From contig DAOWCM010000060.1 of assembly GCA_030639555.1 (NCBI GenBank), positions 1 to 10,032 of the forward strand: a DNA stretch of 10,032 nucleotides, given 5' to 3'. This stretch comes from Candidatus Eiseniibacteriota bacterium (GTDB lineage Bacteria; Joyebacterota; Joyebacteria; Joyebacterales; Joyebacteraceae). Shown here in pieces: positions 1-6,744 of this stretch (its first letter is position 1; each line of letters starts with the position of its first letter). Below the pieces are notes generated by a model. The model saw only the letters and a list, made by a program, of their open reading frames with translations. It did no database searches and had not been told where the DNA came from. Made by a program: the position numbers and the translations under genes.

Positions 1-1
1 C

Positions 2-784
2 AGGCTGGTCCGCGCGGGCTACAGGGTCGTCGTCCTCGAGTCGGAGGCGCCCAGGGCCGTGAGGCGCAGGGTCGCGTTCGCTGAGGCCGTGTTCGCAGGC
101 CGGGTGACCGTGGAGGGCGTGACGGCCAGGAAGGTCGATGCGAACGAGGCGAGCGCCGCCCTGGCGGGCAGGCCGGAGTCGCCGGGTCGTGGGGGTGGCC
201 CGGCGCCGTGGGTGCCCGTAGTTGTCGACCCCGAGGGCGTGTGCATCGGGAGCCTCAAGCCCGCCGTCGTCGTAGACGCCAGAATGGCCAAGCGGAACCT
301 CGGCACGTGTCCTGACGACGCTCCGCTGACCGTCGCTTTGGGCCCTGGGTTCGTGGCCGGTCGCGACGTCGACCTGGTGGTCGAGACCAAGCGAGGGCAC
401 TCGCTTGGCACCGTTATAGAGAAAGGCGCGGCACTGCCGAACACCGGCGTGCCCGGTCGTGTCGGGGGCGCGGCGGCACGGCGCCTCCTCAGGTCGCCGG
501 CCGACGGCAAGTTCTCCTCGAGCAGGTCCATCGGAGACATCGTGCTTGAAGGGGACGAGGTGGCCTCGGTCGCGGGGAAGCCCGTCGTGGCGGCCGTCGG
601 CGGTATCGTGCGAGGTCTCATCGCTGATGGTCTGACCGTGCGCGAGGGAGAGAAGGTCGGGGACGTCGATCCGCGCGGCAGCGAGATCGACCCCGGCGCC
701 ATCTCGGACAAGGCCCGAGCAGTAGGCGGGGCCGTGCTCGAGGCTCTTCTCTCGCGCGGGATGTTGCCGGGCAAGACGGGTTGA
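2..784 (+). CDS. yqeB: YqeB-family selenium-dependent molybdenum hydroxylase maturation protein (5' end cut by window)
   Basis: The reading frame is open from base 2 and ends at the TGA at 782-784, giving 260 visible residues. Compared with the usual family length of about 265-275, only a short N-terminal piece is missing, normally containing a GGGD-type glycine-rich nucleotide-binding start. The visible start (RLVRAGYRVVVLE, then PRAVRRRVAFAEAVF) reads as the rest of a Rossmann-like beta-alpha-beta unit. Further family landmarks are VVDARMAKRN, VALGPGFVAGRDVD, ETKRGHSLG and a C-terminal AISDKARAVGGAVLEAL. The family is known from comparative genomics to co-occur with SelD and molybdenum hydroxylases and is thought to help insert a labile selenium into the Mo cofactor; its biochemistry is poorly defined. 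The ATG-like internal start at 59 (a GTG) is not the true start, because conserved sequence continues upstream. The FAD subunit of a molybdenum hydroxylase follows 129 bp downstream, which fits the role. The identification is strong; the selenium function is inferred from family context. Confidence 0.88.
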   Translation, partial: RLVRAGYRVVVLESEAPRAVRRRVAFAEAVFAGRVTVEGVTARKVDANEASAALAGRPESPGRGGGPAPWVPVVVDPEGVCIGSLKPAVVVDARMAKRNLGTCPDDAPLTVALGPGFVAGRDVDLVVETKRGHSLGTVIEKGAALPNTGVPGRVGGAAARRLLRSPADGKFSSSRSIGDIVLEGDEVASVAGKPVVAAVGGIVRGLIADGLTVREGEKVGDVDPRGSEIDPGAISDKARAVGGAVLEALLSRGMLPGKTG

Positions 785-847
785 CCGGCGTTACGCGTTG
801 ACCGGCGCTGCGGGTTGACCGGTGCCGCCGGTTGACCGGCCGGCAGT
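780..847. repeat. Four-copy 17-bp tandem repeat (core GTTGACCGG)
   Basis: The 9-mer GTTGACCGG occurs at 780, 797, 814 and 831, exactly 17 bp apart. The remaining 8 bases of each unit vary (CGTTACGC, CGCTGCGG, TGCCGCCG, CGGCAGT plus one). The first copy overlaps the last codon and stop of yqeB; the others lie in the spacer before the FAD-subunit gene. A 17-bp period is not a codon multiple, so this is not coding repetition. Each core holds a GGT..ACC dyad, and the last copy can form GCCGG-TTGA-CCGGC (827-840). TTGACC resembles a -35 hexamer, but no convincing -10 follows. It could be an operator array or simple slippage; the function is unknown. Confidence 0.85.
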
Positions 848-913
848 CGCCGGAAGGCAGAAGCGGCGGGTGCGAACCGGGCATGCGCGTCGGCTCATGA
901 AGCGGGAAGCGCG

Positions 914-1783
914 ATGTACGAGCCCGAATGGAAGACCCCAACGAGCAAGGCGGAGGCCCTGGCGGTCCTTGGTGAGATTGGTGAGGACGCCGTCGTGGTG
1001 GCCGGGGGCACGGACATCGCCCCGCTGATCTCGAAGCGCAGAATCCGCCCACGCGTGCTCGTGGACCTGGGCCGCATCGAGGACCTGAAGTTTCTGAGCG
1101 TGGGACCCGCAAACTACGGAGGGTCCGCGACGATAGGCGCGCTGGTGACGCACGGAGCGCTGGCGCGCGACAAGGGCGTATCCGAGACGGCGCACGTGCT
1201 CTCCGCCGCCTGCCGGACGGTGGGCGCGCCGCAGGTGAGAGCTCGCGGGACGATCGGCGGCAACGTGGCCAACGCGTCCCCCGCGGCGGACGGGGCCGTT
1301 GCCCTGGTCGCTCTGGGCGCGTCGGCGGTGGTGGAATCGGACGGGGACCAGCGCCGCGAGGTTCCCCTCCCGGAGTTCTTCTCAGGTCCTGGACAGACCG
1401 TCCTCCGCCCTGGTGAACTCGTCACCGGCATCACCTTCGCCGCCCCGTCGAGTGTGGCAAGGAGCGCGTATCGCAAGGCCGGGCAGCGGAACGCCCTGGC
1501 CATCGCCGTCGTCTCGGTCGCGCTCGTGCACGAGCCCGAGGCCGGCACGGTGAGGATAGCGCTCGGTTCCGTGGCGCCGACGCCGATCAGGGCGATGGAA
1601 GCGGAGAGGCTGTTCGAATCGGGCTGGATGGACGTGTCCGGTCGCGCCGAGCTCCTGGGAGCCGTCGCCGCCGCCGCCGTGAGAGCCGCGAGTCCCATTG
1701 ATGATGTCAGGGCGTCCGCGTGGTACAGGACGGTCCTTGTTGAGGTGCTCACAAGGCGGGCTCTCGAAGAGGCCTGCTTCTAG
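914..1783 (+). CDS. FAD-binding subunit of a xanthine dehydrogenase-type molybdenum hydroxylase (XdhB/YgfM-like)
   Basis: The 289-residue product matches the length (about 280-295) of the medium, flavin-binding subunits of molybdenum hydroxylases (XdhB, YgfM, CoxM, CutM). This subunit carries electrons from the 2Fe-2S subunit to NAD or another acceptor in the cytoplasm. AGGTD at residues 30-34 is the pyrophosphate-binding FAD motif, and TIGGNVANASPAAD at 113-126 is the second FAD-contact signature. ATIGALVTH (72-80) is also typical. The C-terminal third has the flavoprotein C-domain pattern (AYRKAGQRNALAIAVVSVAL, then IALGSVAPTPIRA). The ATG at 914 gives the expected N-terminus; its ribosome site is weak (GGGAAG about 6 bp upstream) and no in-frame alternative lies just before it. 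The Mo-binding and Fe-S subunits are not in the window and may lie upstream. The neighbours (yqeB before, ygeW-like genes after) favour a purine substrate, but the FAD subunit alone cannot show which substrate the enzyme uses. Confidence 0.9.
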   Translation: MYEPEWKTPTSKAEALAVLGEIGEDAVVVAGGTDIAPLISKRRIRPRVLVDLGRIEDLKFLSVGPANYGGSATIGALVTHGALARDKGVSETAHVLSAACRTVGAPQVRARGTIGGNVANASPAADGAVALVALGASAVVESDGDQRREVPLPEFFSGPGQTVLRPGELVTGITFAAPSSVARSAYRKAGQRNALAIAVVSVALVHEPEAGTVRIALGSVAPTPIRAMEAERLFESGWMDVSGRAELLGAVAAAAVRAASPIDDVRASAWYRTVLVEVLTRRALEEACF

Positions 1784-1810
1784 ATCGGAAACACGCAAGA
1801 GGGGGAGGGG

Positions 1811-2860
1811 ATGTTCGACACCAGCTTCAAGGGCAGGGACTTCATTACGATTCTCGATTACACGCAGGAAGAGGTCATCAAGATCCTCGACTTCGCCGAC
1901 GAGCTCAAGGCGAAGTTCAAGGCGGGCATACCGCACAAGTACCTCGAGGACCAGACGCTCTTCATGATCTTCTACAACCAGTCGCTGCGGACGAGGAACA
2001 GCTTCGAGGCGGGGATGACGCAGCTGGGCGGGCACGCTCACTTCCTCGATCCGAGCAAGATCTACACTCCGGCGCTCGAGGGTGACGAGGTGGCGTATTC
2101 GACCGAGCGCGTGTCCGATGTCGCGCGCGTGCTCGATCGCATGGGACACGGCCTCTCCATCAGGATCTATGGTGACCCGGTCGGCTGGCAGAACGGCAAG
2201 GCCAACCGTATAGTGCGCGAGTTCGCCAAGTGGACGGAGCGGATTCCCGTCATCAACATGGAGTGTGACCTTTACCACCCGTGCCAGGGTATGGCCGACA
2301 TCATGACGGTCCGCGAGCACTTCGGCGGTTTCAAAGGCGTCAAGTTCGTCATGAGTTGGGCCTACAGCCCGTCGGCGCACAAGCCCCTCTCGGTCCCGCA
2401 CAGCGCCGTCATCGCCGCCGCGACCGTCGGCTGTGACGTCGTGCTCGCGCACCCCGAGGGACTCGAGCTCAACGACGATGTTCTGGAGGCTACCCGCACG
2501 CGCGCGGAGGAGTCCGGCGGCAGCTTCGAGGTCGTGAACGACATGGAAGCCGCTTTCGAGGGTGCACACGTGGTCTACCCGAAGGCGTGGACGTCGAAGT
2601 ACAACATCCCGCCCATCGCCGACGCCCCGGACCTCGACGCGACGCAGGCGCTCTTCGATGCGAACAAGCACTGGATATGCGATGCGGCGAAGATGAAGCT
2701 GGCCGCTCCCGAGGTCAAGTACATGCACTGTCTGCCGTGCGACCGCGGATACGAGGTGACCGACGAGGTCATCGACGGCCCTCAGTCGGCCGCGTTCGAT
2801 GAGGCCGAGAACAGGTTGCACGCTCAGAAGGCCGTCATGGCCCTGACGATGGACAGGTAG
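1811..2860 (+). CDS. ygeW: YgeW-type (knotted) carbamoyltransferase, paralog A
   Basis: The 349-residue protein belongs to the aspartate/ornithine carbamoyltransferase superfamily, which moves a carbamoyl group between carbamoyl phosphate and an amine. Carbamoyl-phosphate-binding SLRTR is at residues 58-62, HPCQ at 156-159 and the substrate-side HCLP motif at 306-309 (HCLPCDRG, with a second Cys at 310 where ornithine enzymes usually have Ala). WAYSPSAHKPLSVP at 183-196 is a proline-rich segment like the one that forms the knot in N-acetylornithine transcarbamylase and YgeW. The C-terminus (DEAENRLHAQKAVMALT) is the usual family helix. The start is fixed by a very strong GGGGGAGGGG just before the ATG. 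The spacing to the FAD-subunit gene is 27 bp and to paralog B 10 bp, so all three are probably co-transcribed. In a purine locus with carbamate kinase, phosphorolysis of a ureido intermediate to give carbamoyl phosphate is the likely direction, but that is inference. An anabolic ornithine carbamoyltransferase is less likely because of the knot-type loop and the context. Confidence 0.82.
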   Translation: MFDTSFKGRDFITILDYTQEEVIKILDFADELKAKFKAGIPHKYLEDQTLFMIFYNQSLRTRNSFEAGMTQLGGHAHFLDPSKIYTPALEGDEVAYSTERVSDVARVLDRMGHGLSIRIYGDPVGWQNGKANRIVREFAKWTERIPVINMECDLYHPCQGMADIMTVREHFGGFKGVKFVMSWAYSPSAHKPLSVPHSAVIAAATVGCDVVLAHPEGLELNDDVLEATRTRAEESGGSFEVVNDMEAAFEGAHVVYPKAWTSKYNIPPIADAPDLDATQALFDANKHWICDAAKMKLAAPEVKYMHCLPCDRGYEVTDEVIDGPQSAAFDEAENRLHAQKAVMALTMDR

Positions 2861-2870
2861 GGGAGGAACG

Positions 2871-3875
2871 ATGCAAGTTTCCCTAAAGGGCCGCGACCTG
2901 CTCTGCACGCAGGACTGGAGCGTCGAGGAGCTCGAGGCAGTGCTCGACCTCGCGGTCGAGATGAAGAGAGATCGGTACTGCGATAAGCACGCGCGCATTC
3001 TCCAGCGCAAGACGTTCATGATGATGTTCTACAACTCGTCGCTCAGGACAAGGCAGTCGTTCGAGGCCGCCGCGACCGAGCTGGGCGGGCACGCGCAATT
3101 TCTGGAGACCAAGACGCTTCGTCTGAAGAGCAAGACGCAGCGCGGCGAGATGCTCATCGACACGGCCAACGTCATGAGCCGGTACGCATGTGGCATCGGC
3201 GTCCGGATTCTCGAGGACTCGGTCGAGGGTTACGGGGACGGCGACAGCTTCCTCCGCGAGTTCGCGGACCTCTCCGACGTTCCGATCGTCAGCATGGCAC
3301 ACGACAAGTTCCATCCCTGCCAGGGTCTGGCCGACGTCATGGGCATGCGCGGCAGGTCTGGCGATATGAAGGGCAGGACACTGCTTCAGGTCTGGGGTTA
3401 CTCACCGCTGGTGCGGTCATGGAGTTCCGTGCAGGAGAGCATCCTTCTGAACTCGCGGCTGGGGATGAACGTCCGCATGGCCTATCCCGAAGGATTCGAG
3501 CTCGACTCCGATGTCGTGGAGCAGGCCAGGGCCAACTGCGCCACGAGCGGCGCGAGCTTCGAGGTCACGCACGATCAGGAAGAGGCGTACGAGGGCGTCG
3601 ACGTCGTCTACGCGCGACAGTGGATGCACCCGGGCAGATACGAGAAGGGGCGCGAGTACGATACTGAGATGTCGGAGAAGCACCGCGACTGGCGGGCGAC
3701 GTCCGAGCGGATGGCGCGCACGAACAACGCGCTCTTCATTCATCCCATGCCCATAGACCGCGGGCACGAGGCCGACGACGACGTGTGTGACTCCGAGCAG
3801 TCGATAATCTACGACGTCGCCGAGAACAGGCTGCACGTTCAGAAGGCGATAATGGCTCTGACGATGGCCGACTAG
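2871..3875 (+). CDS. Divergent carbamoyltransferase, paralog B of the tandem pair (HPMP active-site variant)
   Basis: This 334-residue protein is a clear paralog of the gene upstream: both open with KGRD, share (M/F)xxFYNxSLRTRxSFEA and LGGHAxFL, and end in nearly the same helix (AENRLHxQKAxMALTM). SLRTR is at 57-61 and HPCQ at 148-151, so carbamoyl phosphate binding looks intact. It differs from paralog A where the second substrate binds. HCLP is replaced by HPMP (291-294, HPMPIDRG), closer to the HPLP of aspartate transcarbamylases, and the knot-region segment reads WGYSPLVRSWSSVQ (175-188), keeping only one of paralog A's prolines. The start ATG has GGGAGG 4 bp upstream, and the gene begins 10 bp after paralog A. 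Possible roles are a second transferase acting on another ureido group, a partner subunit of a mixed oligomer, or a related reaction of unknown substrate. Superfamily membership is secure; specificity is unknown. Confidence 0.78.
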   Translation: MQVSLKGRDLLCTQDWSVEELEAVLDLAVEMKRDRYCDKHARILQRKTFMMMFYNSSLRTRQSFEAAATELGGHAQFLETKTLRLKSKTQRGEMLIDTANVMSRYACGIGVRILEDSVEGYGDGDSFLREFADLSDVPIVSMAHDKFHPCQGLADVMGMRGRSGDMKGRTLLQVWGYSPLVRSWSSVQESILLNSRLGMNVRMAYPEGFELDSDVVEQARANCATSGASFEVTHDQEEAYEGVDVVYARQWMHPGRYEKGREYDTEMSEKHRDWRATSERMARTNNALFIHPMPIDRGHEADDDVCDSEQSIIYDVAENRLHVQKAIMALTMAD

Positions 3876-3908
3876 GCCCTGCCCTGGGCCGACCAGAAGG
3901 ACGCGCCG

Positions 3909-3934
3909 TCCGCCCGAGCGGGAAGCCGGGCGGA
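3909..3934 (+). promoter_or_regulatory. GC-rich intercistronic hairpin before carbamate kinase
   Basis: TCCGCCCG (3909-3916) pairs perfectly with CGGGCGGA (3927-3934) around a 10-nt loop. It sits in the 82-bp gap between paralog B and carbamate kinase, ending about 10 bp before the GGGGGA ribosome site. No T-run follows, so it is not a standard intrinsic terminator. A role in mRNA processing, stability or translation is possible. Such stems are not rare in GC-rich DNA. Confidence 0.4.
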
Positions 3935-3957
3935 GGGTGCCATGGGGGACGATGGAG

Positions 3958-4896
3958 ATGGGTAGACTTGCAGTCGTCGCGATCGGAGGGAACTCGATCA
4001 CGAAGGCGGACGAGCGTGGCACCATTCCCGAGCAGTACGAAAACGCCCGGGAGACCTGTCGCCACATCGCACAGATGATAACCCGTGGCTACGATGTCGT
4101 TGTGACACACGGGAACGGCCCGCAGGTGGGAAATATCCTATTGAGGGCCGAGATGAGCAGTGCGGTCCTTCCCTCTCTTCCGCTTGACACGTGCGGCGCG
4201 GACTCACAGGGCGGCATGGGTTACATGATCCAGCAGGTGCTTGGCAACGAGCTCAGGAAGATAGGTGTAGACAGGTGCGTGACGACCGTAGTCACGCAGA
4301 CCGTGGTCGACCCCAATGATCCCGCCTTCGACAATCCGTCGAAGCCGATAGGCCCGTTCTACACGAGCGACGAGGCCGAGAGGAAGATCAGCGACGAGGG
4401 CTGGAAGGTGATCGAGGACGCGCACCGCGGCTGGCGGCGCGTTGTTCCCTCGCCGATGCCCACGCGCATCGTGGAAGCTGACGCCATCAAGACGCTTCTC
4501 GACGCCGGGTGCATCGTCATCGGCGTAGGCGGCGGCGGCATCCCCGTCGTCGAGAAGAACGGGCGGCTTGAAGGCGTCGAGGCCGTGATCGACAAGGACC
4601 ACGCGTCGAGACTCATCGCGAATCACATAGGCGCCGAACTGTTCGTGATGTCGACCGACGTCGAACAGATCGCGCTGCACTACGGCACTCCCGACGAGGT
4701 GTGGCTCTCGAGCCTGACTCTCGAGGAGGCGTTGAGCTACCACGCCGAGGGTCACTTCCCTCCGGGCAGCATGGGTCCGAAGGTGCTCGCGAGCGTGGAG
4801 TTTCTGAGGGGCGGCGGCGAGGAGGCGATAATTACGAATCCGGAGTCGATCGAGAAGGCGCTGGACGGGGAAACGGGAACCAGGATCACGAGGTAG
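3958..4896 (+). CDS. arcC: Carbamate kinase
   Basis: Carbamate kinase interconverts carbamoyl phosphate + ADP and carbamate (NH3 + CO2) + ATP. In catabolic loci it runs toward ATP and is an energy-yielding step in the cytoplasm. With the ATG at 3958 the protein is 312 residues, the normal length (about 310-317), and begins MGRLAVVAIGGNS, the family's N-terminal glycine motif. Other hallmarks are THGNGPQVG (50-58), LDTCGADSQGGMGY, GGGGIPV (191-197), DKDHAS (212-217) and FPPGSMGPKV (267-276). A GTG at 3937 and an ATG at 3952 are in frame, but 3958 gives the family-like start and sits about 8 bp after GGGGGA (3944-3949). It follows the carbamoyltransferase pair, as yqeA lies in the ygeW region of E. 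coli, so its substrate is probably carbamoyl phosphate made by one or both of those enzymes. The deiminase pathway is the other common context, but no arginine deiminase is present here. Confidence 0.95.
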   Translation: MGRLAVVAIGGNSITKADERGTIPEQYENARETCRHIAQMITRGYDVVVTHGNGPQVGNILLRAEMSSAVLPSLPLDTCGADSQGGMGYMIQQVLGNELRKIGVDRCVTTVVTQTVVDPNDPAFDNPSKPIGPFYTSDEAERKISDEGWKVIEDAHRGWRRVVPSPMPTRIVEADAIKTLLDAGCIVIGVGGGGIPVVEKNGRLEGVEAVIDKDHASRLIANHIGAELFVMSTDVEQIALHYGTPDEVWLSSLTLEEALSYHAEGHFPPGSMGPKVLASVEFLRGGGEEAIITNPESIEKALDGETGTRITR

Positions 4897-4908
4897 GGCC
4901 AGAGGACG

Positions 4909-4923
4909 CCCGAGCACCTCGGG
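4909..4923 (+). promoter_or_regulatory. Small hairpin overlapping the ribosome site of adenine deaminase
   Basis: CCCGAG (4909-4914) and CTCGGG (4918-4923) pair perfectly around a 3-nt loop. The right arm covers the beginning of the only Shine-Dalgarno-like stretch (GGGGAAGG, 4921-4928) before the adenine deaminase ATG at 4943. Pairing would partly mask it. It is a short stem and may be chance. Confidence 0.3.
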
Positions 4924-4942
4924 GAAGGATCGCGCACACCAC

Positions 4943-6652
4943 ATGAAAGAGCTTGCCAAGATAATCAGGGTTGCGCGAGGCCACATGCAGGCGGACCTCG
5001 TGCTCCGGAACGCTCGCATCGTCAACGTCTTCTCCGCCGAGGTCCACGAGGGGGACATCGCCATACTCGGTGAGCGGATCGTGGGGATAGGGGACTACAC
5101 GGGGAAGAAGGAGATAGATCTCGAGCGGGGCTTCGTGTTGCCCGGACTCATCGACGGCCACATGCACCTGGAGAGCACGATGGTGAAGGTCCAGGAGTTC
5201 GCGAGGGCGGTCGTCCCGCGCGGCACCACCTCGGTCATCTGTGACCCTCACGAGATAGCGAACGTTCACGGCATCGAGGGCATTCACTACATCCTGAATT
5301 CCAGTAAGTTCAGTCCGGTCAACATATTCGTGATGCTCAGCTCTTGCGTCCCGGCGACGAATTTCGAGACGAGCGGCGCGCATCTGCGCGGCTTCGATCT
5401 CTACCCGCTCCTGCGGGAGAAATGGGTGCTGGGCTTAGGTGAGGTGATGAACTACCCGGGTGTGCTGCGCGAGGACGAGGGGCTCCTGGACAAGATCTCG
5501 ATGACGGAGAACAAACGCATCGACGGGCACGCGCCGGGGCTCACCGGGAAGGACCTCAACGCATATGTCGCCGCGGGTGTGGATTCGGACCACGAGAGCA
5601 CGTCGATCGACGAGGTGCTCGAGAAGCTCCGGCTGGGAATGTACATCATGATCCGCGAGGGTTCCGTGACGAAGAACCTGCGGGACCTTCTGCCCGCGAT
5701 CACGTGCGACAACCTGTCGCGGTGCTTCTTCGTTACCGACGACCGTCATCCGAAAGATCTGTTGGAGAAGGGACACATCGATCACATGGTCAAGATGGCC
5801 GTCAAAGAGGGGCTCGACCCGATTTCGGCGATACGAATGGCGACCATCAACACGGCGCAGTACTTCGGTCTCAAAGATCTCGGAGCAATTGCTCCAGGTT
5901 ACATCGCCGACCTGGTGGTGGTCGACAGCCTCAAGCGGCTCAACGTCAGGACCGTCTTCAAGAGCGGCCGCGTCGTGGCGCGCGACGGGGAGATGGTTGT
6001 GCGCCCCCCCGCCGCGCCGGAGCTGACCCTTCGAAGCTCCATCAATATCAAGTGGCTGGCTCCCTCGGACTTCGACATCCCGGCCGAGGGGAAGCGCGTC
6101 AGGATCATCAACCTGGTCCCCGACCAGATAGTCACGGAGGCCACGGTCGAGCGCGCCAGAATCGAGGACGGATTCGTCGTGGCCGATACCGAACGTGACG
6201 TCCTCAAGATCGCGGTCGTGGAGCGACACCTCGCCAGCGACAACATCGGACACGGTCTCGTGAGAGGCTTCGGTCTGAAGAAGGGCGCGATCGCGAGCTC
6301 CGTCGCGCACGATTCGCACAACATCGTTGTTGTCGGCACGTCGAGCGAGGACATGATGGCCGCGGTCGTCGAGATCTCCAAGATGCGGGGCGGACTGAGC
6401 GTGGTGCGGGACGGCAAGTTGCTGGCCGGGCTTCCGCTTCCCGTGGCGGGTTTGATGTCGGAGGGCACGCTGAGCGAGGTCGTCGCCGGCCTCAAGAAGG
6501 TCGTGAGGGCCGCGAAGAGGCTCGGATCCACCATTGACGACCCGTTCATGGCGATGTCGTTCCTGGCGCTTCCGGTCATCCCGGCGCTCAAGCTGACCGA
6601 CAAGGGCCTTGTCGACGTAGAGGCATTCGAACTGACGAGCCTCTTCGTCTAG
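4943..6652 (+). CDS. ade: Adenine deaminase
   Basis: The 569-residue protein is a full-length Ade-type adenine deaminase (family about 560-600). It hydrolyses adenine to hypoxanthine and ammonia with a metal centre of the amidohydrolase superfamily. The HxH metal motif lies in GLIDGHMHLEST (His73 and His75, Glu77). GLGEVMN (Glu167 in the conserved GEVM), DGHAPG (His196), DSDHEST (214-220) and FVTDDRHP (Asp266/267) are the other expected active-site stretches. The C-terminal domain shows the family signature SVAHDSHNIVVVG and MRGGLSVV. The ATG at 4943 matches the typical beginning (basic residues, VARG, then ADLVLRNARIVNVF); the ribosome site GGGGAAGG is rather far, about 14 bp. Ade produces hypoxanthine, the natural input for a xanthine-dehydrogenase-type enzyme, which ties it to the FAD subunit and YqeB. 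It lies 46 bp after carbamate kinase. Identification is secure from the whole-protein pattern. Confidence 0.95.
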   Translation: MKELAKIIRVARGHMQADLVLRNARIVNVFSAEVHEGDIAILGERIVGIGDYTGKKEIDLERGFVLPGLIDGHMHLESTMVKVQEFARAVVPRGTTSVICDPHEIANVHGIEGIHYILNSSKFSPVNIFVMLSSCVPATNFETSGAHLRGFDLYPLLREKWVLGLGEVMNYPGVLREDEGLLDKISMTENKRIDGHAPGLTGKDLNAYVAAGVDSDHESTSIDEVLEKLRLGMYIMIREGSVTKNLRDLLPAITCDNLSRCFFVTDDRHPKDLLEKGHIDHMVKMAVKEGLDPISAIRMATINTAQYFGLKDLGAIAPGYIADLVVVDSLKRLNVRTVFKSGRVVARDGEMVVRPPAAPELTLRSSINIKWLAPSDFDIPAEGKRVRIINLVPDQIVTEATVERARIEDGFVVADTERDVLKIAVVERHLASDNIGHGLVRGFGLKKGAIASSVAHDSHNIVVVGTSSEDMMAAVVEISKMRGGLSVVRDGKLLAGLPLPVAGLMSEGTLSEVVAGLKKVVRAAKRLGSTIDDPFMAMSFLALPVIPALKLTDKGLVDVEAFELTSLFV

Positions 6653-6681
6653 GCGGAGCGGCGCTCTGACTTGATCGCGCG

Positions 6682-6744
6682 CGGCACGACCACGGCAGCG
6701 CCCGGCACGACCACGGTTGCTACCGGCACAACCACTCGCGGAGA
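6682..6744. repeat. Three-copy 21-bp tandem repeat before the MFS gene (core CGGCACGACCACGG)
   Basis: CGGCACGACCACGG starts at 6682 and 6703, and a degenerate third copy (CGGCACAACCAC) at 6724, giving an exact 21-bp period. The last copy runs into the GGAG ribosome site of the MFS gene. The period is two DNA helical turns and also seven codons. In the frame of the MFS gene, which stays open from a TTG at 6671, it would encode three GTTT blocks (ARGTTTAAPGTTTVATGTTTRGER split over 24 codons). It could be an operator array, a slippage product, or an encoded N-terminal linker; the first two fit better because the ATG at 6749 has its own ribosome site. Confidence 0.82.

Noticed and set aside
59..61. 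GTG at 59 as the start of the YqeB protein
   Set aside because: Conserved family sequence (RAGYRVVVLE, PRAVRR) continues upstream to the window edge, so the gene is truncated by the window and does not start here.
780..847. A CRISPR array
   Set aside because: The 9-bp core and 8-bp spacers are far too short, and there are no cas genes.
785..913. A purine riboswitch in this or the other spacers
   Set aside because: The spacers are short and very GC-rich, and I find none of the conserved loop sequences or the three-way junction layout. No T-tract terminator was found either.
1811..2860. An ordinary biosynthetic ornithine carbamoyltransferase
   Set aside because: The proline-rich WAYSP segment, HCLPCDRG in place of HCLPAHRG, and the purine context fit the YgeW type better, and no arginine biosynthesis or arginine deiminase genes are nearby.
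1382..3019. A 545-residue open frame on the minus strand, opposite the FAD subunit and the transferase genes
   Set aside because: It spans three well-supported plus-strand genes and their spacers and shows no family motif; an antisense shadow.
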